A stretch of DNA of 64,000 nt from Isoetes taiwanensis (taxonomy: Eukaryota > Streptophyta > Lycopodiopsida > Isoetales > Isoetaceae). Numbering within the stretch: position 1 is the first letter of the stretch; each line of letters opens with the position of its first letter. Of this stretch, positions 12,400 through 22,990 are shown piece by piece. Where the stretch lies: contig JAJEKV010000080.1 in the NCBI GenBank assembly GCA_021234155.1, forward strand, positions 4,133,953 to 4,197,952. The letters are read 5' to 3'. A program made the position numbers and the translations under genes. The notes beneath the pieces are model-generated. The model saw only the letters and a list, made by a program, of their open reading frames with translations, was not told the DNA's origin and searched no databases.

Positions 12400-12432
12400 T
12401 CACCACGAACAAGATTGCGTATTAAACGGGAG
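12400..12432 (+). repeat. Element 1 left inverted terminal repeat
   Basis: Starts TCACCACGAACAAGATTGCG and ends ATTAAACGGGAG. It matches the reverse complement of 20842-20874 with few differences (TCACC, GAACA, GATTGC and ATTAAACGGGAG are shared). The similarity stops outward of TCACC, which marks the likely element edge. Confidence 0.6.
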
Positions 12433-12789
12433 CAAATCATTGAAACGAGAGCAAAAGGAATATTCCGCAAAGATTCCCTTTTTTTTTACGAAAAAGGGGG
12501 TAAAATGAGGTTAAAAAAAAAAAAGATGCATGAAATTCTATTTTGACCCCCCCCCCCGAAATGACTAAATTTTTTTTGCAACGAAGGAATTGGCTTTTTT
12601 AAAGTGTCACTTTTCTTAGCAAAAAGAATGTTCTTAAAGTATGTTTTAAGAGAGAAACTCTAATTTCAGAGGATAAAATATTTAACAAAAAATTGAAGTA
12701 AGTCTGTAATTGAAACTGTAGTATTCTCAAAATTTGAAGATAGAATCTTCATATTCACATCAAAATTTCATCTTTTTCTAAGACTCCGC
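12433..12789. other. Subterminal region with homopolymer runs
   Basis: Between the left terminal repeat and the first coding remains. It contains runs of T, A and C of about 9-12 bases (12479-12557) and a partial second GAAACGAGAGC block. No gene is seen. The homopolymers make base-level errors likely here. Confidence 0.4.
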
Positions 12790-15700
12790 TTATGTGCAAA
12801 AGTGTGAGGAGTGATGAGAGAGGGATCCGGGGCGCCCTCATGTTCATTTATGCCATCGTCATCACCTTCACTTCTTTCATTGTCCACTCGAGGAAGTGCT
12901 TGAGTTATCTTCCTCATCACTATCAACGCATCGGTGAAGCATTGTCACCACCTTCTTCATCATCTTCTTCATAATTACAAGCTTTTTAAGCAAATTGATA
13001 GTCTTCCAAGTAGAGACGATTGTCGATTTCAATTTAAAATCATAGCACAATATAGTCACGCCATTAAGGTTCACTCGTCCCTACAACCCACCTTCTTGAC
13101 TTTCTCCCTTTTCCTTGGCTTCTCATTTCTAACTCATATCTACCTTCAAAAGCATTTTCTCGAGCGTGTTGCAAGCCAATGAATCTTGAGTTTAGTGACT
13201 AAGCCTTCCTCCTTGATCGTGTCAAGCACTTTTGCTATCCGTAAGCGGTCGACCTTTGTCATCCTCCCTCGCCGGAAGAGCAATTAGCATACCTTTGGTA
13301 ATTTTCGTGATATTACCTTGGGGCTCATTCCCAAGCGCCTTGGTCCGAGGTACATGACCGGTCCTCCTCGTCTTCTACTTCAGGTGCAAATGTAGCTTTG
13401 CTTGGACCTCGCTTGGTCTTTGGGGTTGATGGAAGGTGTTAGGCCATTGAAATGGTTCTTGCAACCTGCCTTAGAGCTATGTTTTGTACAACAATTTTCT
13501 GTTCGAGAAAGAAATTACTCCACCACATCCGATCTTCTTCTAAGAAGTACTTAAAGCCTCGAGGAAATTCCATTTTCAATGGCTTTTAAGGATGACTGGG
13601 GTACTTTTCTTCCGCTTGGACTCCTTAGGATTTTTGAGAGGAAGTTGCTCAAAGACGCTCTATGAAGGAAGTGTCCGGAATATATTTAAGGAAGCTGTAA
13701 TCCCTCCTCATGGACTCCAAATCCTTAGTTGTGGTATACTTCTTCCCCTCAGAAGAAGCTTTGGCCATCCTTCAAGTAGAACTTGATATGATGTTGAAAG
13801 GTGAGATCATTCAACTTGTTCACGCCTTTGTTCTCTGTTTGAACGCTGAGAGAAAACAAACTCTCTCGAAATCAGCAGTCTCTTTAAGAAGATCGACCAA
13901 TCGGAGTAGGAGTGTAAGAATCTTCAATAATTGAACTAAAGAAGGAAGGAAGACAAAGCCTTCTTCCTTCTAAGGCGCACAGAAAATCTGCTGAACATTT
14001 GGTCAATCTGATCATGAGTGTGGCCTACAAGTAAGAAACCGAGCTTCACTTTTCTAAAGATCCCTAGCTCCACTAACATGGCACAGTACGCAAAGAGTGT
14101 TTGATTCTTGTTCTCCCTTGTAGTATTGTCAAGTTGCAGATAAAAAAGCACGGTGGTAATTGCTTTTGCTCGCACAGACCTTGTTAAGAATTGTAATTGT
14201 GAGGTTGGGGTCACCATGCAAGTTTGGATACGCCAAAAAAACTTTGCACCTTAGACTTCCTTTGAAGACCATAGCTCCTACAAGGTGGACCTTAACAAAA
14301 CATTCCTCCGCACATCTTTAGGAATGTTCAAGAAATGTGGTAGAGTTGTTGTTTTTTTTTTGGTCCATTCCATCAATCACAAATGCATATGTATTGCAGT
14401 GGACGCTCAAGAGCTTTTTTCTATGCTTGGCAAGCTTTCTTCTCTCTCACGCTTGTTGTTCACTTATGTCCGGCAAGGTTCTCATTTGCACAATATCTCA
14501 GAGAAGAAATCAGGTCAAAGCATTTTCTCTAAAACAAGTGAGAGATTGGAGAACATGAACTTACTTCTTTCGACCTCCTGCCTTTGCGTTTCTCGTTGAC
14601 TCTTTAATTCTCGCACACCTCGAGCAAAACAGACATTCTATGTTTTCTAGGAATTTTCACAAGACCGAATTCACTTTTCCACACACGGTGAAGTGTGAGT
14701 AAGAGATGTCCAAGCCGAGTGCAAGTCTCTTTGTACTCATTAAAAACATCTTTTTGGTGATGTTATCGTTAAATGATACATGTTGTCTGTTAGGTAGCTT
14801 CTCACATGTTTCTCTAAAATATTTCTCCATCCAGACAAAGAAGAAGGGCATGCATGGTTACAACTCTTCTTGGTCCACAATGATCATCGATTGCTGGATT
14901 TTTGTCCAGTCTTTTGTGTATTCTAGACATTCTTGTGGACCCTAAACGGTGGACAACCATAAAACATTTCTGGCAAACTTCTTGACGGTTAATGTAGTGC
15001 AAGAAGGTGTTGCGGTCTGGTCTTACATGATAAGCTAAGTAGGCATTCTCGGTCCGCCAATGTCATGGAATCAGAAGTTGTCTCTAATCGCCGTAATTTA
15101 GCCATGTTAAGTCTGTTGATGCAACCCAATGAGCAAAGATTTAGTTCTCAAAAGTCTCCTCATTTTCTGTTCATCCATAAGATTTCTTCTTCTTGCAGAG
15201 GAGCAAGCCCTCAAACCAAAATCCACCTTGAATTTCTTTGAAGATTGGCTTGAGAACATGTAATCTCTTTGTTCCTCGTTGGTGTCTTCATCTTCTGATG
15301 AAACTTCTACTCTGGGGGTGACTTCCTCTGTCCTGAGTGGTGTGCTTGTAGAGGAAAACAGACCACGTGAAGTTGTTCCCGGAATAGGCGGGGGTACAGT
15401 GTTAAAGGGTGGTGATGGCCCATAAGAGGTTGTGGCATCAGCTGTTCTTGTACCATCTTGAAAAGGAGTTCTTGCAAACATCTCCTTTAGAGCGGACTGG
15501 AATTCTCAGAATCCATGTGTCACAACCCTTGTTGTGTGAAGAGGAGTGCATGCCGGAGCTTGGCCCTCATTTGTAGTGAAGTCTGGTGAGAGAAATTGTA
15601 GTGAATCTCACAGTCTTTCAGGTTTTCTCGTGTTCCTTGTATGTTTGCACGGAAGGAGGCTAAACTACAAAAGGGGGGTAGCTTGTTCTTGAGCACCCTT

Positions 15701-16116
15701 TGTTGTGGAGCTTCGCAGTCCCGGGATGGAGCAAAGGGTGGTGGCAGCCCGCCCCAACTAGTGGTGATTCTTTGGAAGGAGATGCCGCAGGCCGCCTACG
15801 TGACTTGGTGACGGTTGGAAGGGTGGTGGAAGTCTGTTACGTGCTGGACTCGGTGTGTCTTCGAGAAGCAAGAACGATGAAGCAGAGGTAGGAGTCGGAG
15901 AATTCCGGTCTTCAGAAGAAACGACGTTGGTCCCAAGCGTGTCCTCGTAACCGCACGAGCTTGAGACAACGAAAAGGTGGTGGAAGTTTGTTGACGGCGG
16001 TTTGTCATCTTAAGAACCGCAAAACAAGTGTAGAGTTTAGATAATGTTTTCATCGCAGAGCTTTTCTTATTCCGTATCACAAGCCCGCCTACTAAAAGTA
16101 GAACTTCCCGCAACAA
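12790..16116 (-). pseudogene. DUF7869-type transposase-like gene, broken (element 1)
   Basis: Fragments on the minus strand match, in the expected order, plant and invertebrate proteins with the DUF7869 domain. They are an acidic N-terminal part (15481-15107), an N-terminal domain with HYINRQEVCQKCFMVVHRLG (about 15002-14950), then VIDGMDQ (near 14372), LQLDNTTRENKN (near 14130) and VGHTHDQIDQMFS (near 14000). Spaced aspartates of this type fit an RNase-H-fold DDE/D-like catalytic core. That reading is an inference, and the domain has no agreed function. It is broken by several changes. The same gene in better state is found in element 2 at 48303-50611. Confidence 0.65.
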
Positions 16117-16390
16117 TTAAGTTTAAAGGCAAACTAAAAGCTATTCCCGAATACACTAGAGCAGTAACAAGAAGGCCAAACGTATTCCACTTCACATAGA
16201 AAACGAAAGCAAGACGGAATGGACACCTTAAAAGGAAATTTTGGCGCTTTCGGGCCATGTGATTCCAGTCCTCGAGCCGAAGTCGTGCCGCTATTTCTCC
16301 AATATAATATTCGTGAGTCAGATTCGATACTCATAGAGAAAACATGGAGAGGTGAGTAAGAAAGTACAAGGTACAATCATTTGTGTGTCG

Positions 16391-16720
16391 TTTTTATTCC
16401 GAATACATTTTATTTTTCCTCGAAAGTGTATTTCGAATACACATTCGCCTTCCCTAAAAAGTAAAGTGTATTCCGGAATACAATTCGAATACACAGGGAA
16501 GGCTAATGTATTCCGGAATACACTTTCGCTTTCGAGGGAAGGCTAAGTGTATTCCGAATACACTTTCGCTGAGAGAAGGCGTAAAGTGTATTCCGAATAC
16601 ACTTCGCTTTGAGGAAAGGCTTAAAGTGTATTCCGGAATACACTTCGCTTTGAGGGAATGGTAGTATTCCGGAAACACGTTCGCCTTTCCTCAAAGGCTT
16701 AAAGTGTATTCCGAATACAC
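16391..16720. repeat. Tandem palindrome array, GTGTATTCCGGAATACAC type
   Basis: About ten copies of a 16-18 bp palindrome (core TGTATTCCGAATACA or TGTATTCCGGAATACA) at about 16395, 16426, 16466, 16484, 16506, 16547, 16586, 16626, 16661 and 16704. The spacing is roughly 40 bp. The spacers share a TTCGCTTTGAGGGAAGGC motif. The array sits between the divergent DUF7869 and ParB-like genes, where a shared promoter would lie. Confidence 0.9.
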
Positions 16721-16959
16721 TTTCGTGTTCTTTTGTTTTGTAAGTTTGTTTTTCCGTGATTTTTGTAGTGACTTTAGGTGTTTTTTCTGCTTTTAAAACT
16801 TGTTTAGACCTGTTTTTTTGTCAAGATTGCAGTGTTGTTTTGGCATTTTGGTCCTCTTTTTGCCCTTGTTTTTTCCTTTTCGCAAGACATTTTGTATTCT
16901 GGAATAGTTTTTTGCCACTGCTTTCTCTAACAAGATCGTGTTTACACACAATTTGCACA
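16721..16959. other. T-rich upstream region of the ParB-like gene
   Basis: T-rich sequence 3' of the palindrome array. It probably holds the leader or a first intron of the plus-strand gene. No defined exon is visible. Confidence 0.3.
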
Positions 16960-18626
16960 GACAAGAAGGCAGCAAGAAACAACACAAGAGGACCGTTAAA
17001 ATCCCAAACTAAAACCGCACCACAGAGAAGGGTTGAGGAGACATCTGCGCCTGCCATCTACGAAAACTTTCAAACTCAATGGTTTTTTACAAGGGGTACT
17101 TCTGGAAAGTACAGCACACTTACTTTCCTACATGTCTGTCGGAGTGCTGGAGCAAAAAGGTACGATGAGAGGGAATTTGTTTGCATGGGCACCATCCAAA
17201 TTGCGGAGTGAAGTAGCCGGGGAGTCCGCCCGAGGGAGACCGCCTTTTCAGACATCCCAAGGCTTTATTCATGTTGATGAATCCTATTTTAGAGTGGTGA
17301 AAGTAAATCCTCGCCCTCTCAGACAAGTATGTTGCTCACTACATCAAGAAGAGGTCGCCGCTGCCATCATCAACTATGTTCGGCACAACGAGCTTAAGAC
17401 TTCCCTCCCCAAACAGTCCCGAGCCCGAGGAAGAGGATGAGCAACCGAGTGCCCGAAAGCAGTTCCTCATCACAACTGGGAGTCCATCACAACCGCGAAA
17501 GGCCACCGCCACCACCACCAAAGAAGCGCCAAGGGACACAATTGTCGCTAAAGAGCCTAAAAAAGCAGACGGCCTTAATTGCAGAGGATATTTCCGAGGA
17601 ACCTAAGAAGAAGAAGGGGAAGGGTAAAGCACCGGTGTTGCTATAAAGGAAAAAAAAAGTTGACAAGACAAATTGAAAAGATGGAAGAGATTAACCCGCA
17701 CAAGTTTGTGCAAGGTGTAATTTATTTGCCGGGCCACTTCAATGAAGCTTCCAATCAAAAATGAAGTCGGTGAAAGGCCACTTCAGGTTCGCAAAATTTA
17801 TGCCGATCACTTAAGGAACCCGAAGATGTAATAAGGAGCAATCCAAATGCTCATGTGGCCCCAATAGTTGTCCTTGTTGATGTGGAAGAGTGCAAAACCC
17901 CCCAGACTATGACAGAGAAAACGCAGAGACCTACACTCACTACGCCTTGGGAGGCAATCACGCCTTTAAGGCAAGAAGGCAACTTTATAAAGAGAAGAAG
18001 AACCCGAGGTACCTCTCCGCCCCTCCCAAGCGCAAGCGCATCGGGTCTTACCGATGAAGAAGTTTAAAATCGCTGCCAACACCCACAATGCCGATAAACT
18101 AATATAAACTAAAGATGAGCTTCACGACAAGATCCGGGCTCATGCAATGTGGAGTAACGTAATATTCAAGGAAAAGTACGGTGAGGACCAAGAAGCCAAA
18201 GATTTTCCTTGGAGCTTAAGGAGGCGGTGCTATTGAATGTCGCCGAAATATGACGAGGCCAACAAAAGGCGCCTCTCATTGGCCACGCACAAAACCGGTT
18301 CCAGCTTAGCTTTTAGAGATGGCAAGGTAAGCACAAAATGTATTCCGTAATAGCAAATCAACTATTTAACGTGAATCTTCTTGAACAGATTTGGGAACCT
18401 GTGACCGAGATATTTACAATGTTCGAGCGAGGGAGTTAAAGAGCAAGGGAAAGGAGAGACAGCTAAGAAAAAAAAAGCTCGACGCACTCCAAAAAGAAAT
18501 GACCATTACCGCCCTCAAGGGAAATGTGGCTTTCTCCGACACGGAGCTTCTCGAAAGAAATTTTCTCCAAAAAGTTGTTGATAAGGAGTTTAGCCTAGAA
18601 GAAATGTCAAAGGAATTACACAAGTA
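16960..18626 (+). pseudogene. ParB-like domain gene, 5' part (element 1)
   Basis: Plus-strand coding remains in several frames. Around 17763-18065 the order of motifs resembles a ParB/sulfiredoxin-type domain: GERPLQVRKIYADHL, then HVAPIVVLVDVEECK, then YALGGNHAFKARRQLY (the conserved GG-N/Q-H signature) and GLTDEEV. Upstream is a proline/glutamate-rich, basic linker with PEPEEEDEQPSARK. Downstream, a frame at 18391-18627 (LQKEMTITALKGNVAFSDTE) ends at a good splice donor, AAG|GTAAGT (about 18627). ParB-family domains bind DNA and, in bacteria, CTP. Whether this one does is unknown. It is broken by several changes. The same domain order is seen at 54.3-55.4 kb in element 2. Confidence 0.5.
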
Positions 18627-18689
18627 AGTTCTCTCGACACAAACATTAGTTATTGCATGTTAGATTCCCAAAAACATCTAAGGTATATA

Positions 18690-18972
18690 GTAGTGTTCTA
18701 GAATACACATGCCTTTCTTTACACGGGCAATGTGTATTCCGAATACACATTGCTTGTCTCTAGAAAGGCATTAGGTATTCCGGAATACACATTGCCCGTG
18801 GTGAAGGAAGGCATGTGTATTCGAATACACATTGCTCCTCCGAATGTTGGCCTGCGGTATTCGAATACGCATGCCTTTAGAGAAGCAATGTGTTTGTCCC
18901 GTAGTAGAACTATTTTTCTCGCATATTGTTTCGAGGTAGCATCACAAGTTAACCGGTTTGTATTCCGTAATA
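18690..18972. repeat. Intron-borne palindromes, TATTCCGAATA family
   Basis: Within the intron that runs from about 18627 to 19054 are at least six palindromes of the element 1 family: GTGTTCTAGAATACAC (18693-18708), a 27-bp one with extra arms GCAAT/ATTGC (18727-18753), and others near 18775, 18815, 18857 and 18958. The CCGG/CCG/TCGA centres vary while the arms stay complementary. A further copy lies near 18340 in the preceding small intron. Confidence 0.85.
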
Positions 18973-19054
18973 CAATTAGCTTGACTTGTATTTGTTTTTC
19001 TTTTACGTTGCCTTCATTCTTTCGCTTAAACTCATTGTTTCTTTAACGCCTTGC

Positions 19055-20513
19055 AGCCAAAAACGCCATAACATGTCAAACATGTTTGATGGAGCAGCTA
19101 AACGCCGACACATGGGAAAGGTGCAAGGAACTCTACCCAATTGCCACATCCGACGAGCGCATTGTCCAATATTCACCAAATTTTGAGGGTCGGGTAATTA
19201 CACTTAGAATTCCTTCTCTCCAAGACAAACGATCTCTTGACAGCTTGTTGTTTTGTTTTTCTTAGAGCAAAAAGAAAAATAAAGACCTACCCGAGGGCTT
19301 TATGAATTTGGTTAGAACAAAGACGGAAGAGAGGTCGTTAATGAAAAAGAAGAACTGTTGAGCCGTAACCATCCGACTACTAGAGATTCTCGCATGTTTG
19401 ATCAAAACAATTTATATTCAATCATTCATGGTGATTGCAATCTAACCTTGTCGGAACGGTTAAGCCACAGGACTTTACTTTGGTTATTGCTGATCTTCCC
19501 TATGGGTTTAAGCTTAAAGACGCCAGATAATAATTCACCAGCCCTTCAAATTTTCAGAGTTTAATGCTTTTATTGAAGGAATTAAGCAGATCTCAACGGC
19601 CAAACATTGGCGTTTAGTTACGCTCCATTCGAGCATGCAAACCGGCTTGGTGGAATCAGCTTTCAAAAATCACTTTGGTTCTCCGGTTCAGTGTGATATG
19701 AAAACCTTTGTCAGAAAGTCTTATTCCGAATACAATTACTTTTCTCTTTAATTACGAGTGTGTATTCCGAATAGTATTTCCTGCTTCTGGTTTTCAAGTG
19801 TTTTCTTTGTTTTTTGCTAATATCACTTTATATGCTTCACTAGGTACAAAACTAACATCAACTACCATGGTGGAGGACCAAGGTTGCTCAGCAAGGTAGA
19901 GTACCTTCATGTAGCTTATTGGAGTTTTGATGGGAAGAGGACCATGGATCACTTTAACACTGCCTTTGGCCAAAACTTTTCAAACGCCCTAGAGTTTCCA
20001 AAGTAGCCTTACGTAAATTGTAGGACCCAAGTGCACAAGGCAGATTGTGAATCACTACCGTAAACCACAAAGCTCATCAACCATCTCCCCGACATGTTCT
20101 CGCCGCCCGTGAGATTGGGTACTTGATGCTTTCTCCGTTCTCGGGTACTACTATCGCATGTGCACTTAAGAAGGGCCTGAACCGTAGCCGTGGATATTGA
20201 TAAGGAGGTCAGGCATTTTGTGAAGATGAGATGCTGCCTTTTACCTACTTTACCAGATGAAAATCAGGAGTTAGGGGCCAAGTCTTCATCTGATTATGCT
20301 AAACTAACGTCCTCAGAGATACAGCCTCCATTCTCCAGCTCACTAGACGATGAGGCAACCTTTGCAGAGCTTAAAGAAGTAGCTTTAGCTACCATTCCAG
20401 AGAACAAGGAGGATACAAAACTCAAGTCCCCAGTAAAGGAGCAGATAGAACAGAAGGACGAGATGGCAGAGAGCAGCAAAAAGAATGAGGAGGACTATGA
20501 TGTAGATCTTTGA
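19055..20513 (+). pseudogene. Beta-class DNA methyltransferase-like domain (element 1)
   Basis: The 3' part of the plus-strand gene, in two or more exons. Motif IV appears as QDFTLVIADLPYG (19468-19507), preceded by IIHGDCNLTL. Then comes HWRLVTLHSSMQ (near 19610), and last the AdoMet-site remains DAFS / SGTTIACALKKGLN (about 20124-20180) followed by VAVDIDKEV. Motif IV before motif I is the order of beta-class amino-methyltransferases (N6-adenine or N4-cytosine). The Leu in DLPYG replaces the usual second Pro of DPPY. An acidic, lysine-rich tail ends at 20512. Introns near 19190-19265 and 19720-19842 interrupt it, and the latter carries palindromes. The domain is broken by several changes and is probably inactive here. 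Confidence 0.55.
19720..19775. repeat. Two palindromes in a methyltransferase intron
   Basis: TATTCCGAATACA (about 19722) and GTGTATTCCGAATAG (about 19759) lie in the intron that ends CTTCACTAG at about 19842. They belong to the element 1 palindrome family. Confidence 0.75.
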
Positions 20514-20822
20514 CTATTGCATATTAAAATTATCATTATTTATTACAATGAATCTTCAATATTGATGTACAACAATTTATTAAAAACATAGTACTTTTTT
20601 TTCCTTTCTATTCTGGTGCTTGTTTTTTGTAATGCTTTCAGTCTCTTCAAGTCTATGCCTAAATTTTGCTATTTTTATGATTTGTGTTTCATAAGTACAA
20701 AGTTTTCGTCTAATAATGGGCCAAAATGGCATGAAAAAAAAATGCAAACCTCTAGAAATTCTTAACAACTATCAAAAAAGGCTTATTTTAGAAACTTGGT
20801 GTTTTTTTAAAGGGAATCTTTG
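20514..20822. other. 3' flank of the methyltransferase-like gene
   Basis: AT-rich sequence with TATTAAAATTATC and similar stretches, likely the 3' untranslated region and right subterminal DNA of element 1. No gene is seen. Confidence 0.3.
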
Positions 20823-20850
20823 AAACGGGAGTGATGCAACACTCCCGTTT
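20823..20850. repeat. Terminal hairpin of element 1
   Basis: AAACGGGAGTG and its complement CACTCCCGTTT are separated by six bases (ATGCAA). It overlaps the inner edge of the right terminal repeat. A hairpin of like form, AAAGTGGG/CCCACTTT, lies near the right side of element 2 (60949-60976). Confidence 0.8.
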
Positions 20851-20874
20851 AATTTGCAATCGTGTTCACGGTGA
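20842..20874 (-). repeat. Element 1 right inverted terminal repeat
   Basis: Reads TCACCGTGAACACGATTGC on the minus strand and continues into ATTAAACGGGAG. It is the partner of 12400-12432. Confidence 0.6.
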
Positions 20875-22499
20875 AATATGCTTATTCTAAAAAATTGCGA
20901 AGTTGGCTAGGCAAATTCTTCATATTTCCACCCCTTCGTGTTTTGCCACACCATCACTCATCTTTGCCTTTTCACCATGCTCATGCCATCGCGAAATGGG
21001 ATGAACTTGGGATGAAAACAATAACCCTATCTTTAACTTAATGGACTGCACAAAAGGAAGAAACTCAGGAATCGACTGGAACTATTGTAGAGCCTACATT
21101 GTTTGTACAATCTGGGCAATCTATAACACAACCTTTCATCACTAGATGAGACTCCAATTAATGTAGCCCTTAATGTCATGTGACCTGAACTAATTTGTGT
21201 TGTTGGAACTATGTACAAAGGGTCGAAAAAAACAGGACATGGACCGTGCAATAAGATTTTTCGCACAATAAATGAAAATGGCTTGGATGAATTTTCTGCA
21301 GGTTGGATGGATCATCTACTCATCATCAAGAGGGATACTTATCTACGTGGGGTAGTGATCTACTAATTTGAAAGTCCATCTTCACACCTCGTGCATGGCC
21401 AAGAAAGATAGCCTGATGGAGATTCAGATCCGTCATTGGTATTTTAAGCAAGAATTTGGAAATATGTACCTGCATTTAAACAAAAATCACGCAGGCAGAT
21501 AGGCATACAAGCAAACAGAGTGGAGCCTTGGCAACAATCTGGCAGAGTTGGGGGCCTTTACCTTGAGCTACACATGCCTTTCATTGGCCACGAGCTTCTT
21601 CATATTAAATATAATTGTGAGGTGAGTTAAAAAGCTACCAGACGGCCTTTCTTCTGTGACCCAATCTGCAGACCTTGGGATGCTAACCTCCGGCAAGGAG
21701 CATATCGTCGAACCATCGAAGCTCAACGCAAATAAAGAGCGATAGCTTATTTTCCAAAGGTTTTTAATTTTTCTAGCCATAGATTAAATGTATCCATTGG
21801 TAGATGAAAAAACTTACTGATGTAAAGCCTTACCCAGGTGTTTTGCTATACTATAACTGCTCTATCTGGCATAAATCAGATTCCTTTAGAAGGAGGTTGC
21901 GGTCCACGACATAGTCGAATGGAAATTCGTAAATCAAACTCCTTTAGAAGGAGGTTGCGACCCACGACATAGTCGGATGGAAATTCGTATACTACAGCAA
22001 ATAAATAAACAACAATGTAGGGGGAAAAGAAAGAATAGAAGAAAATATAGATTGAGGTCGAGCCAGGCAAGGCGAGCAAATCCTTTGCATCCGTCAAAGA
22101 AGGGGCTTAATTTTGAAGGGTTTTTCTATTTTTTAGAACCGTTCAATTAAAAAATAGCAGATCTTATGGTTAAGATTAGGACACGTCACAAACTTATGTG
22201 GCATGCTAGATGGATATGCTAGAATTATAAGGATTGTTGTAAGGGGGAAGCAAGCCTGCTAAAAATCGTAGCTTTTTAAGAAAACTATATTGTATCCTTG
22301 AAAAGCCACGCCTCCACATACGTATAGTTTTTTTTTTAATAATTTAAAAAAAAAAAAAAAAAACCCGTCTTTTATTTTTATTATTGTTTTCGATTGTCGA
22401 CCAAATGTGGTGGGGGAGGGGGGTGCGTTAATAAGCATAGTGAATAATCACATGAAAAAATCTTAGCATCTTTGCAAAATTTAACATGCTTCTCGAACT
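20875..22499. other. Gene-poor interval with a 58-bp tandem duplication
   Basis: No supportable gene. A 58-bp unit holding CCTTTAGAAGGAGGTTGCG is tandemly duplicated at 21873-21930 and 21931-21988, with few differences. A/T homopolymers lie near 22328-22362. Confidence 0.6.
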
Positions 22500-22990
22500 A
22501 ATAAGAAAAACTCAATAGAATACAAAATTTTTTATAACTAGCATGTAAAAGCATCCAATATTATGATATTAAAAATGTATATAGAGAAACCATTCCATAA
22601 ACTAATGATGATTTCTAAAGACCATTGTAAAATCTAAAATTCATATAATTAAATATATTGCAGATTAGCATTGGTTTTGCACATCAATATATAAATTATT
22701 GTACAACTGTAGAATTCATGTAACTAAACATGATATAAACTAGCGATGATTTTGGTATCTAGAATTCATCTAATTAAATATAGTGCAGATCGGCATTGGT
22801 TTTGCAAAATCAATATATGCTTAAAACACATCTTTTAAACTATTGATGATTTCAAAAAGTTATTGTACGACTGTAGAATTCATGTAATTAAACATGATAT
22901 AAACTAGTGATGATTTTGCTAAATCAATGTACACTGAAAAACAATCTTATAACTAGTAATGATTTCTAGAAACTAGCTTAAAATTTCGAA
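22500..22990. repeat. Degenerate AT-rich tandem repeat
   Basis: Phrases such as TAGAATTCATGTAATTAAAC, ATGATATAAACTAGTGATG and GGCATTGGTTTTGCA recur with a loose period of roughly 100-150 bp. No coding content is seen. It looks like a decayed minisatellite or transposon subterminal region. Confidence 0.6.

Larger units (their letters stand above)
12400..20874. mobile_element. Element 1: DUF7869 / ParB-like / methyltransferase element
   Basis: A roughly 8.5-kb unit bounded by imperfect inverted repeats of about 33 bp. Inside are a minus-strand DUF7869-type transposase-like gene, a cluster of palindromes, and a divergent plus-strand multi-exon gene with a ParB-like domain followed by a DNA methyltransferase-like domain. 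Element 2 (48.2-61.2 kb) has the same layout. It appears old, because most frames are broken several times. No capsid, integrase of retroviral type or reverse transcriptase is visible, so I class it as a DNA-transposon-like element. No clear target-site duplication was found. Confidence 0.6.

Noticed and set aside
16454-16694. Minus-strand ORFs over the element 1 palindrome array
   Set aside because: Repetitive translation (YSGIHF, CIRNTL) of the tandem palindromes, not a protein.
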